Below are positions 34,431 through 50,154 of a stretch of DNA of 64,000 bases, piece by piece. The translations under genes were made by a program, and so were the position numbers. The DNA is from Ceratopteris richardii (lineage: Eukaryota; Streptophyta; Polypodiopsida; Polypodiales; Pteridaceae): contig CM035439.1 in the NCBI GenBank assembly GCA_020310875.1, positions 143,356,200-143,420,199 on the forward strand, given 5' to 3'. Below the pieces are notes generated by a model. It did no database searches and was not told the DNA's origin. It saw nothing but the letters and a program-made list of their open reading frames with translations. The first letter of the stretch is position 1. Each line of letters opens with the position of its first letter.

Positions 34431-36465
34431 GAAATCTTTAGCCCTACTTCCAGTCCATATGGCCTGATGCAAAATCAACTAGAGAAGACATGAGTGCTTG
34501 GTAGAATTAGGGAAGGCTTAGAGCATCTTAAACTTGAACCTCCACTGTTGGGCTTTCCAATGTATCTTCTACTTCTTATTGAGCTTGGGAACAATGGTCT
34601 GTATAGTGATGGATGTCTTCTTGAAGTTCTGGAAGATATCTTCAGCCACCCTGGAAATAGAAGTCCATTTATTATTGAGGTAGGTAGAAGCTTTTTCAGC
34701 AAGCGAATTCCTTTTGCTCAGTAGCATCTGTCTGCAAGCCACAAAGAGATTCTCATTAGTCAATGTTTCTTCAACATTCAAAATGTTGTTGTCCCTAAAG
34801 AGGGATAGATAGTTAGTAAATCCTGATTTCCTGCATTTGTTATTTCTGATAGAAAAGGGAACAAGGTTTGTGGAAGAGAAACCAACTACACCAGATGGAG
34901 TCCTGCAAAATAAAGAAGATATTATTAACAAACTAGTCAGGTAATACATAGGAGAGTTTGACTTTCATCCAAGCATTCCACAAGGAGTAGACAATGGGAC
35001 TACCTTTAGGAATAAAAGTATGGGGGGGAGGAGATAATATCCCACAAACTATGCCCTTTCTAGTTCTTGTGAACATATAAATGGAAAGCATGTATGTTTC
35101 TCTTGATGAGGCAAGCCCAAAAGTCAGAGCTCTCAGAGGACCTTATTATCCATTTGGTAGACATTTGTGTAGCCATGTGGGAAGGACAAATAAGCCCAAG
35201 TTCCCCTTCTTCTTTTTTCAAACAGCACGTACTCTAGGAAACTTTTGGGATTTGATTGCCAAGAAGAGTGCCACCCTAAAGGAATCTCCTTGCAATAGCT
35301 AGAACTTGAGAAAGTTGTTTTCTTCTAGGTTGCCAACAGGAGAAAAAATAGGTCAGTGATGGCAGAAGATAGTGCTTCAAAACAAAGATTCTATGAGAAA
35401 AGGAATGTTGCATCCCCATTTAGTGGAAAACCATTTTCTTGAATTTATCCATGATCCAATCCCATCTTTGGTCCATGGATATGTCAAAACCCATGGGGAT
35501 GCCAAGCAATCTAAAAACGCTCCCTCTTTTGATAATGTCATAGTTCCTATCAATAACACAAGAGGGGATAGAATCATTAGAAACAAAAAAGCCAGTTTTG
35601 TTATGGTTGACTTTAGACCCACTGGCACAATAGAACAGGTCAAGACATTTAACAAAATTGACAACAAAAAAAGGATCAACCTTGGTGATCATATTGGTGT
35701 CATCTGCAAACATTTGCAAACCTAGTTGAGAGGAAGAATCGAGGATCAATAACCCACTGATGGTGCCCTTATCCATAGAATCTCTGAGTAGCCACCTCAG
35801 AGCATCACTGATGATGAAAAATGGAGAGGGGCAAGGAGGCATCCGTATCTAATAGACCTACACAACACAAAAGCAACAAATAGTTCACCATTCATATCAA
35901 CACGGGAATTGGCATTGCCAAACAATATACTTATATATTTTATGAGTCTTTTACAAGCCCCAATATCATGCAAAGATTGAAGAATGAAGTCCCATTCTAC
36001 TCTATCATAGGCCTTATCAAAGTCAACTTTAAAGAAGAAGGTGTCTATACTAAGGTCATTGGCAAACTCCAAACCTTCCCACAAGGTGATTATGGAATCC
36101 AGGATAAATCTACCTTTGATAAAACCATTCTGTTTAGGGAGAGTTATCATATCCATTATAGGACTAAGTCTTGTAGCCAAAGAAGAGGCAATGATTTTGT
36201 AAATAGAAGTAAGACAGGAGATAGGTCTCCAATTATTAAGGTCTTCCTTAGATCCTTTCTTATGAATCATTTTTATCACACCAGAATTGATAAAGGTAGA
36301 AAGAGTACTTCTTCTAATGGCCTCTTGCCAAATCAAGAGAATAATAGGCACTAGTACATCAACCAATTCCTGAAGGAATTCATTCGTTAATCCATCCAAA
36401 CCAGGAATCTTGGAGGGCTTCAATTTACTAATGGTTTCTCTAACCTCACCTGCAGAGAGGGGCAT
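34431..36465 (-). pseudogene. LINE reverse transcriptase
   Basis: MPLSAGEVRETISKLKPSK at 36465 opens the RT with KPSKIPGLDGLTNEF, NNWRPISCLTSIYKI, a FKVDFDKAYDRVEWDF motif (first catalytic Asp), and a corrupted QGCPLAP motif near 35850. After a frameshift the frame starting at 35842 supplies the second catalytic motif FADDT (about 35710) and the thumb (HNKTGFFVSND). The rest to 34431 is in several frames. RT would copy LINE RNA at a nicked target. Not functional. Confidence 0.85.
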
Positions 36466-36624
36466 GTCTAGATCTTTTTTTTTCTCTCTTTAAAGCAATA
36501 AAATCTCTGGCCCTCTAGATAGCATCCCCCCTCTCGGGAGGCATAGAGAAAAAATTGGTAAAGAATGAGACGGCCTCCTACAAGTTCTCATGCATAGAAG
36601 TAGCAAGATTGCCAAAGCTTTTCC

Positions 36625-37760
36625 TCAACATGGGAACAAAATCCCTAGCCTTCTTCTTTTCAAAATATCAAACATGTGCTTGTTGGGTTTATCCACTTTC
36701 CTAGCCCAAAACTCTTTGGATGGAGCAAGAGCACCACGAGCAAGAATGTAATCTTCATACCTCAACCTTTCCTGGAGGTCCAAGATCTTCTGACATTTGC
36801 TAGGTTGGTAAATGTTGTCGAACTCAATGATTTCTATCTCTTTAATGATCATCCTTCTTCTATGGTCCCTTATCTTCTTGGCTTTAGAATTAAGTCTAGT
36901 AAAAAGGGTTTGGATATATTTAACAGCCTTCTCCCAAGCAATGAATGGGGAGGAGCTACTCCTATAGAAATGAAATAAAAGAATGTCTTTAGTTTTCTCT
37001 TTGACATAGGGAAGCTTAAGCAGGGAGTTGTGCAGATGGGGCCAACCAGCCCTATAGTTAGGGGAGTTATTGAGCAACTTGATACACAAGGGCATGTGGT
37101 CAGACAACTCGAGAGAGGGATCTTTGTGACAAGTGTAATGCCATAGATCCTTGAATATGCTTTTACTCATGTAAAATCGATCTAGCCTAGCACACAAATT
37201 GTGAGAAGTGTTCCTATTGCTCCAAGTATACCCAATGTTAGGAAAGCAGTCAAGAAGGTTCAGGGCATTAACCATGTTATACCAGCTAGCCTTTTGACTT
37301 CCTTGGAAAATGTTATTTAGATTACCCAGCCAGTCAGACCTATTAACAACCATGTTAAAGTCACCAGTTCGGATAATATCACCTGAAAGAGCTGAGATCT
37401 CATTCCAAAAGTTGGACCTGTCGAGGGTAGAGTTAGAGGCATAAATACAAAAAACAGTAAGGTTGAGAGGGTCGAGACATTTAAGAGCAATCCATTGATG
37501 AGAGGCAGTGTGGATGCATTTATCAAAAACATGAGAAATGGAGTTGGAAATGCCAATGGCAGTCCCACCCTTGCCTTTAGGGTGCTGAGTATAATACCAA
37601 GTATGCTTAGTGGAAATAATTTGAAGGTTGGACTGAAGGAAAAAACTTGCAAGTTTAACCTCCTATAGGAAAATCAAGTGAAGGGTTAAAGCAGGTTCTT
37701 TAATCAAGTTAGAAACAACCTTACCCCTAATCGGGTATGTTAGAACCTTAGTGTTGAGAG
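36625..37760 (-). pseudogene. LINE endonuclease domain
   Basis: The APE-type endonuclease signature is visible: TGDFN across 37345-37360, then LDRFYMSK and SDHMPL (about 37100). An upstream piece of the same domain lies in another frame (37652-37317), so at least one frameshift is present. The domain nicks target DNA to prime reverse transcription. Confidence 0.8.
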
Positions 37761-37926
37761 AGATAATCTTTAGAAAGTCCATGATAACAACAGATTGAAT
37801 GAAGAAAAACAACCCGATAAAAACAAACAGAAAAGAACGTCATTTCTTGTGCATCTTGGGAGGCTTAGTACTAGTCCATGAAACCCTAACAATGTCCTTC
37901 CTTTTACTCTTGCCTTTTGTGACCTT

Positions 37927-39349
37927 TTAAGGACTAACTTGGGACATACCTTTATGGTTAGGACTAAAAGTATGCATTTGGAGGTCATCATACTTATCCT
38001 TGTTGAAGTGATTGAGTTGATTAGAGAAGGTTTCATCTTCTTGACATACCTCTAGAATGTCTTCATCATCTGAAGAGGAGCTCAAATTATTACCTAGAGC
38101 TTTGACCACAATTTGAGGGTCTTTTGGGCAGTTGTTTATATGATCTTCATCTCCAACCTTATGAGGATTAGGGGGTGGATTCTGTTTTGACTTCAGACTC
38201 CAAAATCTCATCTTCCGTATCTGTTGGATCTGTTACTAGACCTTCTTCCAATAAATTGAAGGGATTGCTTACCTTTTCAAGCAGAGTTGAATTTTTGTTA
38301 AATAAATGTTGAACCTTTTTTCTTCCTTTGTAAACAGTTTTTTTGAAACCCAAGGCAGTGGATATATCATCTTTCGTCCTGGATCACTTTGAGTTAGGGT
38401 CTTGCTTGGGGGCTGCATCAGTGGACTCTTTATTGTTAGCAAGCAGAGGACATTCCTTGATAAGATGACCTGGTTTGAAGTAGTTGAAACAAGAAGTAGG
38501 AAGGATTTTGTAAAGGATGTTTTGCTCATGCAGGAAACAACCATCAAAATCCTCAATAAATACAGAGGGCTGAATGTCTTGAGCAAGGTCAACCTCTATC
38601 ATAATTTCTGGGTCCCACTTAGGGTTGAAGTTTCTCCTAGGTTTTTGACCAAGGACCTTGCCTAAAATATTACCAATTTGTTCTATCCAAGGGTAAAATT
38701 CAATGGGGAGGTCAGTGAACTCAACCTAGACTGGAACTTTTATGGGCTTTGGGCTTCTAGGATTAAAACCGGGGTGCCAATGAAAGAAGGAGATTGGGGT
38801 ATTCCTTATTAGCAAGTGGCCTTCACACAGAACCTAGATAGTGTTATTAGCGTCATCAAAGAAAAACAAATAATAATTATTAGGAAGGTTTTGAACGTGC
38901 TTAACCTAAAGACCCTTGTTTTCCAAGTTGAATTTAAGCCAAGACTTAAGGGTTTCTTGTGGAGGTCTGGGTCCATGACATAGACCAACAACAACTTTTT
39001 CATAGAGTTGGTTATGCCAGTTAGTTAACGAGTTCGTGTCTATGTCCAAGGTGGAATCTTCTTTATCATACATGTCAAAGTCTAGGTTAATCTTATTAGG
39101 GTGTTCAATACTTTCAGGAATATTCCCTAAAGTCTCATTTTGATCTAGCTTCTGCTTACCCTTCTCAACCAAGAGTTGTATAGGAAAGGGGTTACGTGAT
39201 TTTGTCAGAATATTTAATAGAGAGAAAAGACCTGGAGGGGCATCCGCCATAGCTTGAGCATAGGATCTTGAAGCCGTAGTAACCTTCACAATAGTTTTAG
39301 GGCTGATCTGCCTTGAGTCGGACTGCACCTTCACAGGGCTCGCTTGCAT
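37927..39349 (-). pseudogene. LINE ORF1-like gag protein
   Basis: Begins MQASPVKVQSDSRQ with SRSYAQAMAD, continues through several frames, and includes a zinc knuckle that has lost its second Cys (CFNYFKPGHLIKEC at about 38490, Tyr in place of Cys). This matches the RNA-binding ORF1 of plant L1 elements. The 5' flank (39411-39555) contains a 73-base tandem duplication, and the element start is near 39720. Confidence 0.7.
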
Positions 39350-39720
39350 GATGTTGGTTGGGGAGCTTATGGCAGAGGGCGGTCTCGCGACGCCTTCATC
39401 GGCTGCCAGGAGGTTGTCCTTTTTGAGCAGTAGATCATGGAAGGGACGAACAGACGAAGCCTTGAGCTGGTTTGGCTTTTCAGGAGGTTGTCCTTTTTGA
39501 GCAGTAGATCATGGAAGGGACGAACAGACGAAGCCTTGAGCTGGTTTGGCTTTTTTATGTCGGTGAAGCCATTCTTCATAGCATCATGTAACACCATACC
39601 TCCCCAGGGGGGAGGGAGGACAGAGTGAAGGTTGAAAAAGACCAAGCCCTAGGCGAGGCGAGAAAACCCTAGCTTGCCATCACCATCTCGTAGGAAAAAG
39701 GTCTCTTGCGTCTTCGATTC

Positions 39721-42700
39721 TTGATCTGCTCATATTTTATTTGTTCACGAAGAATGAGAAGTCTTTTATATCCATCTTACAATGAACCTATCTTTTACAA
39801 GCACAACAGCAAAGTGGCCAATTAGTAATAGATCTTTCTCAAAAAGACAAAAAACGAGGAAGCTCAGCCGAGGCCTAGTCTCCCTAGCATGAATCCATAA
39901 AAGAACAAAAGTACATTGAAGGGGCATAAATATGCCCATGGCATCCCCGTATCACACACAGCAAGGTAGGATATCCTGATGAAGACCAGAAATCGGTAGG
40001 AAATGCACAACTAATGAAGGCAAAAAAACATGGGTGTTAGATCTTGATTGAATTTTTGAAATTTTCAGCCAATAAATGTACAAATTCAGTTCATGGTCTA
40101 TCTTTTGGGAGCAGCAATACGTCACCCTATCTGAGTGCGTAGTCGTCCTGCTCTTTTTGAGTATGTTGTGTGCTCAAATGTGCCACTGAGTTTGAAGTTT
40201 GAACTCTATTTTCTGTCTGTACCAAGTTGGCAATGCTCATTTTTACATATGTAGGTTTTTTTGAGACAACAGAAAACATCAATAAATAGAAAAAGGTGGT
40301 ATACAAATGTGCAAGGGGCACGATTCCCAACCATGGGAACAACAACAATCAAGAATTACAATACATCGTAGGGTAACTAAGATACATGAGAAATCCATAT
40401 GGAATCTTCTGGGGAATACAAAAAAAATTAAGTATCTCTCCACTTTTGATGCGTAGTCTTATACCCTTGGTAAAAAGAGTACAAGAAATTCCTTTTTTCC
40501 ACATTGAAAAAATGGTGATTCGTACTGCTCCAAATAACCACAGAGTGTGAGCCCTCCACATATTCCAAAGAACAAGATCCATGATTTTACAGGTATCGAG
40601 GAGCACCTCTTCATAGAAACACCAACCTAGGAATAGAAAGGACGAAGGACATGCGGCTGTCAAAAGATCGGGAGTACATTGAAAAATATCAAAGATATGG
40701 CGGACATACCGAGCAAGGGAACGGTGGCGATACTACAAGTCTCAAACCGTAACAATACATTTACACGTACAAGTATGTATCAAAAGCAGAGATATGTCGA
40801 AGGGGGAAGAGTCCTTGAGTATCGGCATGCACATTGAGAAACATCCACTGAAGAGCACCGTCAGGGTGGCGCTACTATTACATCAATGATAAACTGGAAC
40901 TCCGTTTACTGTAGTAAAGAAGTTGAAAAGAGGACATTTTTGTGGGCTGTGGGGATCTTGTGTCATAATGAGTGGACGCACTACATAGAAATTCTGGAAG
41001 GAAACTGTGTATCGGATAATGGGAGTCATGAAGGCAAACGTCGACACAGGTATTCATACTGTAATGAATAAGGATGCGGCAAACATCATGGAACATGAGT
41101 CATGACTCCATCGAAGGTCACACATTAAAAAGCTTTATCCAAACGAATCAATCGTTTTCACTGTTTTCCGAGGGCTCAATTGAACACCATCTTGAACAAT
41201 TTTTACTGCAATTAACAATTTTCCGGGTGAATGCTCTAAACTCCAAAGTTTGGGGTGTACCGTCTACTTATCGTGCTCGTCCATGAGGGGGATTCTGTCC
41301 CCAACTCTCCACACTTCAAGCCGTTACCCTATCACTTGGTGATAAAGTCTTCGGTCTTTATGGATTGTCGAATAAGTTCTCCCCTTGGGAGGGAGCACGG
41401 CATAGTTTTGGTAGGAAGTATCACTTCTTATATGGAAGCTTAGAAATTTGGTTGTCTTTCATGTGAGGTTATTTCGATAAAAATTTAATGTCAAATGAGA
41501 ACTTCAATCGAGAACAGATTTCCTTGCAATTTCTAACGTTGACAATGCATTGTTCTGACAACTGCAACATAATCACGAAGCTTGTGATAATCATTAAGAT
41601 GTCATTACACTTCTTGTATTCAAGTTAGAGCTTGTAACATAAATTATGAAGATGCATTATACCCTTCAAAAAATCCATGCAAAAAGAGACATATGAGATC
41701 AAGACCTTGGTTGCCAAGGATTCTAAAATAAACTAGTCCCCTTGAAAACCTTTTCATACTTTTGAATGCTTCTAGGACTCCCTAAGAAAAGGGAATTCTC
41801 TAATCTCCATGCGTTTCATAATAACTAGCGGGTTACCGAAGCCACATAAGCTCGAAACAGATGCAAGCAGTTGTGACATCAGTTTATAGATTATATAGCT
41901 ATACATAGCAAAGAAGTAGAAAAAGTATGCATGAACAATTTACTGTTCGGAATTGAGATACATATTCTCAAAAACTCTCTCTAGAAATGAGCACACTTGC
42001 TCTTTCCTAAATTTCAAATTTTTGAATTGTAGCTACATATGGTACAATTTTTAATATGACATTATTTAAATTTTCAATAGTCTGACCTAGTCCCTAAAAT
42101 CCTGCTCCTTAATATACTTGTTCTCTATGATCTAATGAATACTTAGAAACAAATATTTCATTAAATTACATGACTTGATGAAACAAGTGCTAGCTCACTT
42201 ATGAACAAACAATGTGGAATATCTTGAACCTTGTTATCTTATCATTAACAATTCACGCGAGAGAAGAGTAGAAGACTGTTGTTTCTTTATTGCATAAATC
42301 CATATTCCACCACTAAAGGGTACCGTACATTTTATTGGCTTTCATTGGCGAAACTACATTTGGTTATGAACCATGCAATCGAGGCCATAGTAGCAATTGC
42401 AAAGAGCATCAGACCAATGAGCATCCTGGATTGATGGAGCATTTGATAGGCATAAGTGATGAGAGTTGTCCCTTAATGCTAATTGGATCACAAGCATTCT
42501 TGAGAAGAGTAGAAGTTGTATTGATGAAGTTGAAGAGAAGGATTTACGGTCTTCTCAAATGTCAACAATGGATTCAAGTACTGACCTCCCTTTGAAGAAA
42601 CCTTTTTTTATCCTCATTGATTCGATGAAGATGATTCATGATGTGGTTCACTCGGGATTTGAAAAAGAGGTCTTATATCGAATCTGAAGCAATGTGGTGG

Positions 42701-43155
42701 GCCATTGATTTTGTATTTTGTTTTTGTATTCCCTAATGGTCTAAGGTAGATCCTATTAGAGATGAAGACCAATGGTTCTTGTTAGGACAATGAGGACATG
42801 AGCTTAGAAGTACTCACGAAGACAAACTTAGACAAGATATGATAGAAAAAAAACAAGTATTGAGTTCTCAACTAAACAAGAATACAAAGATGAATAGTAG
42901 AATCTAACTCAATCCTAAATTAAGCAATGGTCAAAGGTAATGGCTCAATCGAATGGATCTCATTGATACAAATGAAACTATTGTATAATGCTCAAGAGTG
43001 TGTGGAAAAGACAACTCCACCAATCCCTAAGTCAAACTTCACAATCCTACAAATGAGATTTTCATAAAGACTATCTCTCAGCTCTATCTCTATATCTTTC
43101 CACCTCCAACAGTGGTCATAGGTCTCCATTTCAAGAGGTTATGACTCTTTCATAT
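39721..43155. other. 3.4 kb without recognisable genes
   Basis: No long frame, terminal repeat, RNA gene or tandem array stands out on either strand. The ORFs present are under 110 codons and show no domain. It is likely old transposon debris. Confidence 0.5.
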
Positions 43156-44007
43156 TGTTGATATATTTAGGTAGTGATGTGTGTGAACACTCTAGGACCA
43201 TCGGGGCACTTTTTTCCATCTTTAGGAGGTTTTTTCCCCCTGTTTGTATATATGCCTATAGCCCTAATGGGTTACTTATCTTTGTACATTCTCTAGAAAT
43301 ACATTCATTATTATGTGTTGTGCTCCAAGCTTCTTCTTCTTCCTTGTGTTGTTCAGGTGCTTTCACAGACATCTAACTCCAACAATTGGTATCAGAACAG
43401 GTCGTCGCTTCATCTAGGGCATCGTTTACACCTCTCCAATTCCAGTCTCAAAATCGCACGTATTTTGGTGAGCATACTCAGTGTGTTTTCGAGATCAAAA
43501 TAGCTTCACTGTGTGGCCCCATAATCGTGATCTGAGCTCGTTTCGGCCTCCGAATGCACTATCATAGTGTTTGTGCAGGGTATTTTGTCTTTTTGTGCTA
43601 AAGGTATATACCAATTCCGGTTCGCCACTATAAGCATCTCCAAGTCTGCTACAGGTTTAGCAAAATTCATCTCGGAAGTTCTGTTCAACTTTTTGAGATA
43701 TAATCAATTTTCTACATTAAGGTATTTTAGTCACCGGCCATGGTTGAAAGCAGTGATGCATTCCATATGTTGGCTGTTGAGGATAAGTTGGATGGTACGA
43801 ACTACCCGTTATGGGCTTATATGATGCAACATGTATTGGTTGCAAAAGGACTGTGGAACATTGTGCAGCGTGTTGAAAAACATCCTATCACACCTGCAAC
43901 TATTACAACTACAGGTACTAAAGTGGATGCAGAAGGTGTCGAAAATGATGATATTCTACATATTCTTGTTTGTACTGCAGTTTCTACTACACCTACTATA
44001 GAGAAAA
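43156..44007 (+). mobile_element. 5' fragment of a second copia copy
   Basis: LTR 43156-43384 is the same family as 29338-29566, followed by a primer-binding site TGGTATCAGAAC (43387-43398) and the start of gag (MVESSDAFHMLAVEDKLDGT at 43740). It stops abruptly at 44007, where another LTR begins. The remainder of this copia is not in the window. Confidence 0.9.
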
Positions 44008-47000
44008 TGTTGGAAATTTAGTTGGCCCATAACTAATATCATAGGTCCATAGTTCCATAGGTACAAGATCTACAACACAGATTCCAACAATCTTCCAATA
44101 TTGACAAAACATGAACATACCACACTTAATCATACAAATGATGAGACAAAGATAGAGAGAGATTAGACAACATGTGTAAAGTGTTACGTAAGCCACTGCT
44201 TACTCACACTATCATATATACAAATGTCAATTTACAATGTGGGAGCAAAACTCTCGACCACTCTATGTGAACAGAAATAGATGGATGAGTGAATATACAA
44301 ATCTAATAAACATATTCAGATGTATGGACAGAAATCTGAATATATATGAGATGTGTAACCTAATAGGTTGTAGAAGAGTGAATCTGAATAGAAGAGGAAG
44401 GATCAGTCTAAAACTGATAATCAGCAAACCCTCATCTGAATCTAGGCTATGGAAGACCCTAAATTAGATACGTGTGTGAAAGATCACATACTTACAAAAG
44501 TTAGCAAAGAATGCTAATACGCTTGGTGTTAGAAATCTTCAAACTCATATGAATACACCTTCTCGAACACCTCATCCGAATATGCATAAAGCATACATGT
44601 ACTGATTCCCTTGTACCTATGTCGAATAGGACTTCTCCTCATATGGATGCCACTTCCATATACTTCAAGTAGTACATGTGTGCATAAAGAGAATATGTAC
44701 CTAAATTCTTAACATAAGATGTAAATCTTATGTTAACCACCATCCAATGTCTTTAAAGTAAACCAAAATCTTCATGTAGAAGGCAATCTTCAAATACATC
44801 ATGTGGATAGCTAATCTACACCACCAAGCTGCTGACGGGTAATTCCTCTCCATAAGCAAGAGTGTGAGCACACTCTTCTCCTCCAAGAATAACTCCATAG
44901 CCGCTCCTCAACATGCTCCAAGATAGCACCATTGTTGCCCCATGTGCTAAGACCACCACCTCTATTGAGGTATCAAACATGGTGTCGAACTAGGTGTAGG
45001 ATACATTGAAGAGACCCTTGCATGTTCTTATATGGTATAGCCTTCATGAAATAAAGCACAAACAAAAAGCACGATCGCTCGTAATGTAAATCAAACTCAA
45101 AAACAATGTCCGCATGCCCGTTGTCCGTGTGGTTTTGAAAAGCTTTTTGAAAAAGTTTGTTACACGATATACACCTTGTGCTACCGTCGGGTATTGAACC
45201 CGCGTGGGTTTGATAGGAGGACGATGACTTAGCCACGGTGTTGGGTGCTTTTTGCTTATAGATAAGCTATAGGAACTCTTCACATCTTGTATTCTTTGAA
45301 CAATATGGACCATGGACAATGTACTTATATGACATTGTTTCCAACAATCTCCCCTGCAATGTTATATTGGCACAAAATGAACTGAACATGTAACTTCATT
45401 CATCTGCAAACTTTATAAGCTTCAAAGTTATACTCCCCAAATTGACCTTCAAATATTTTCTTCAAATGTCTTCTTCAAAACTGAATTTGACTTTTCGTGA
45501 ATCTTTAAAAACTTGAGCTTGCTAAATATGAACCATAATACCTAAGAAAATATGCAAACTAGATATCCAATAGTGTACACATCAAGCAATCATTTGCTTG
45601 ACAACAAATGTAGCAAGTACTCACTCTGAACCTGCTATCTCCTGTCTTCTCAAACCTGAAAACATACACTATATTTGCATTTACCTTACGAAAGCTTTCT
45701 CAATGTACTTCTGTTGTGTCATGTAAATACACTAAACATAATCAAGAATTGAATCTTGGGACTTGTGACTGACAACTCACATCTTAGTGTATTATGAACA
45801 CCGCTAGTTATCTCTATCTGTACTCAAGTCAACCCAACTCAACTTAACTACACTCATGAGTCCCATAAAAAAATCTATGATGTCATCATGTCTTCTTCCT
45901 TGTTCAATCTGTAAATCCTTTATACCTCTTTCCTTCAGAACCTGGTATAAACATATATGTGCGCACTTCTCAAAACATAGCTCTTTGAAATATCAAATTT
46001 TTCTTCAATAGAACTCTAGAACCTTCTCCTAAACAGGAACACCTAACAAGAACTTTCTCCATACATTCTCCTTCCTTGTTCTTCTTTCAAAGCTAGAACA
46101 TAAAGAGAAACTCCCAAAGGAAATATAGGAATACCTGATATAGGAATACCTAGAATACTTATAGGTATGAATCTGCATTCTTTCACATATGGCTGAAAAT
46201 AATTCTTCATGTTTCATCACCCCCTGGATGATTTAACACTAGTATCCAGAATCCTTCAAATATATCAGACTTTATGAAATCTAGAACGTCTTCCTTCATA
46301 AATCTGATCTTTCATAACATTAATACCTGTGTTTGAAACAAAACTTCTAAACCCTTTTTATTAGCATTGTGCACATGCCAATAGCTTTCCTTTTCATTCT
46401 TCAGCTTCCAAAATCTAGAATAAGGTTAGCTAATCTATCATGAAAACCTTGTTGAAAGCATTTTAGGATTCATAACCTTCTGCAGCATAACAAGTATCTT
46501 CTTCTATCTCTCTGCAAAATAAATTTGATAGAATATGAACCTTTGACTTACTTCCTCCAATGCTAAGAATTTTATAAACAATGGATAGAAAACTTACTCA
46601 TAAATACTTAAGATCTTCAAGATCTATCTAGATCTTATCAACATCTCTCCAACAAAATACCTATGTAGAATCTGCTCCCATCAATTCTTCATGAGTGAAT
46701 GTTTGATTTGCTACTTGAATGTCTCTATGTGTCCATGCTTTTCACATAAAGTTATAAAACTTTCTTCAACCAAATCCTTCCAAGAATCTACAATTCCTAC
46801 TTGAAACATAAGGGGACAAACTCTCACTTTGAGAACTCTAAAAGTTGCAAGTTGATACTTCATATCTTCATATTCTACCCGGGTGAAATGTGATAGTATC
46901 TACTAGACTTTCTTTTGGCTAATTCCACTTCTCAATCAAGTGATAGGATCTGATGGAACACCTTTTTGCATACAAGCATGTATCCAAAAAACAAGACAAT

Positions 47001-47030
47001 CATAGAAAGTAGATTCTTCAACTAACTAGT
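44008..47030 (-). mobile_element. Non-autonomous LTR element, copy A (3' half)
   Basis: 3' LTR 44008-45346 (TGTTGG...CCAACA), then on the minus-strand inner side a polypurine-like tract (reverse complement GCAGGGGAGA next to 45347), then about 1.7 kb of internal sequence similar to 52668-54335 of copy B. No coding potential. The rest is replaced at about 47030 by simple repeats. It is inserted into copia gag. Confidence 0.8.
45181..45240 (-). other. tRNA-like module in LTR of copy A
   Basis: The minus strand has an A-box-like GTGGCTAAGTCATCG and, about 30 bases on, a perfect T-arm stem-loop CGGGTTCAATACCCG (B box GGTTCAATACC). Outer ACCGT and ACGGT words could pair. The module is homologous in position and partly in sequence to the ones in copy B. 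Confidence 0.6.
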
Positions 47031-47040
47031 TGTATCGCGG

Positions 47041-48930
<1,890 letters not shown>

Positions 48931-49298
48931 TCTCATGCAGTTTTTGATGGACATTTGGAGGATCATTTTTCAACCAAACCCTACAGTGTTATATATCGTT
49001 GGAAAGCTCTCGACGAGTACTTTCCAATGCTGCACTAATAATTTTGAAATCTTGGATCAATTTTGACCACACCCGAAAAACCCCCACAACTCACCCCCTA
49101 TTCCCACCCACAACGTCCCACATCCCCCATAATCTCCCTCAACTCCCCACAACTCACCTCCCACACTGCCCACTTAATATGTAAGGATCAAAAGCTACTA
49201 CAAAAAAATATCACGGGTGGCACAAAATGAGGATCTCAGTTTGCATTCAAAAGTGACAGTAAAAGTGTAAGTGGTAAAAGTGAAAGTGGAGAAATGAC
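48931..49298. other. Short unassigned stretch
   Basis: Unique sequence with a second C-rich patch (49080-49170). An ACTACAAAAAAATATCACGG word at 49196 resembles a transposon end, but I find no partner. Confidence 0.4.
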
Positions 49299-49452
49299 TG
49301 TTGCCGCCAACCATTCATGACGACTGCCTGTTTTTGAGGATCCAATTCAAGATTGGTGGCATATTTGGTCTACTCTTGCAATTTTGGGCAATCAATTGGC
49401 ACATGATTATGGAAGTGAGGAATCGGCAAGGCCCTCTTGGCCTATTGAAGCC

Positions 49453-49460
49453 TATAAAAG
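49453..49460 (+). promoter_or_regulatory. LTR TATA box
   Basis: TATAAAAG in the middle of the presumed gypsy LTR, the likely promoter of that element. Confidence 0.6.
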
Positions 49461-50154
49461 CAATGGATTTGTGTTCATTTGGCACATACACACATATACT
49501 TACATGCGTACAAGGGTCCTCTCTTTGCACTCTGTGGTTACAAGCCTACCGTAGGAGTGGTGTGGATACAGAGCGTGGGCTTCCGAGTGGAGGGCTAATA
49601 GCACTGTAGTGTGAAGAGAGTGGCCTGACCTTGTCTTTCAGTGTGAGTCAGTGGTATTGTTATGCTCTTTTCCTTAGAGCAATTCTTCTAACTTTGTATT
49701 GATCAAGGCTAACTTGCATCTAGCTGTGATCATTGTATGGATTGGACAAATCTCTTGTAATGAATGTGTGGAGTGGCATGCTAGCCCAGAGCATCAACTT
49801 AGAGCATTTCTCTTGCTTATGTTGTAATCATTCGTTTGAACCAAGGAGTGATTGGTCTTCCTTCATTGTAATTTGTCATTAATATTTTCTTGAGAATTCA
49901 CAACTCTGTGCAATCATTGATATATGCCTGCTCCCAGAAGTGTTAAAGGGTATATATCCCTAAGGAAAACCTCCCTTGAGTAGGTGAAGTACTAGAGTGC
50001 TTTCTGCATGCTCCTGTTAAAAGTAGATACCCCAGTACCTCCTCTACAGTTTGGCACGCACGGTGGGACACTTGCATTTCTGTGAGAGGCCCTGAGGATA
50101 GTAAATGGTCCTCTTTTTCAGTATTTTTGCCCTATTGCATTTGCAAGTAGGTAC

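Noticed and set aside
35372-36354. Plus-strand frames of 117 and 128 codons
   Set aside because: Antisense to the LINE reverse transcriptase, which is recognisable on the minus strand.
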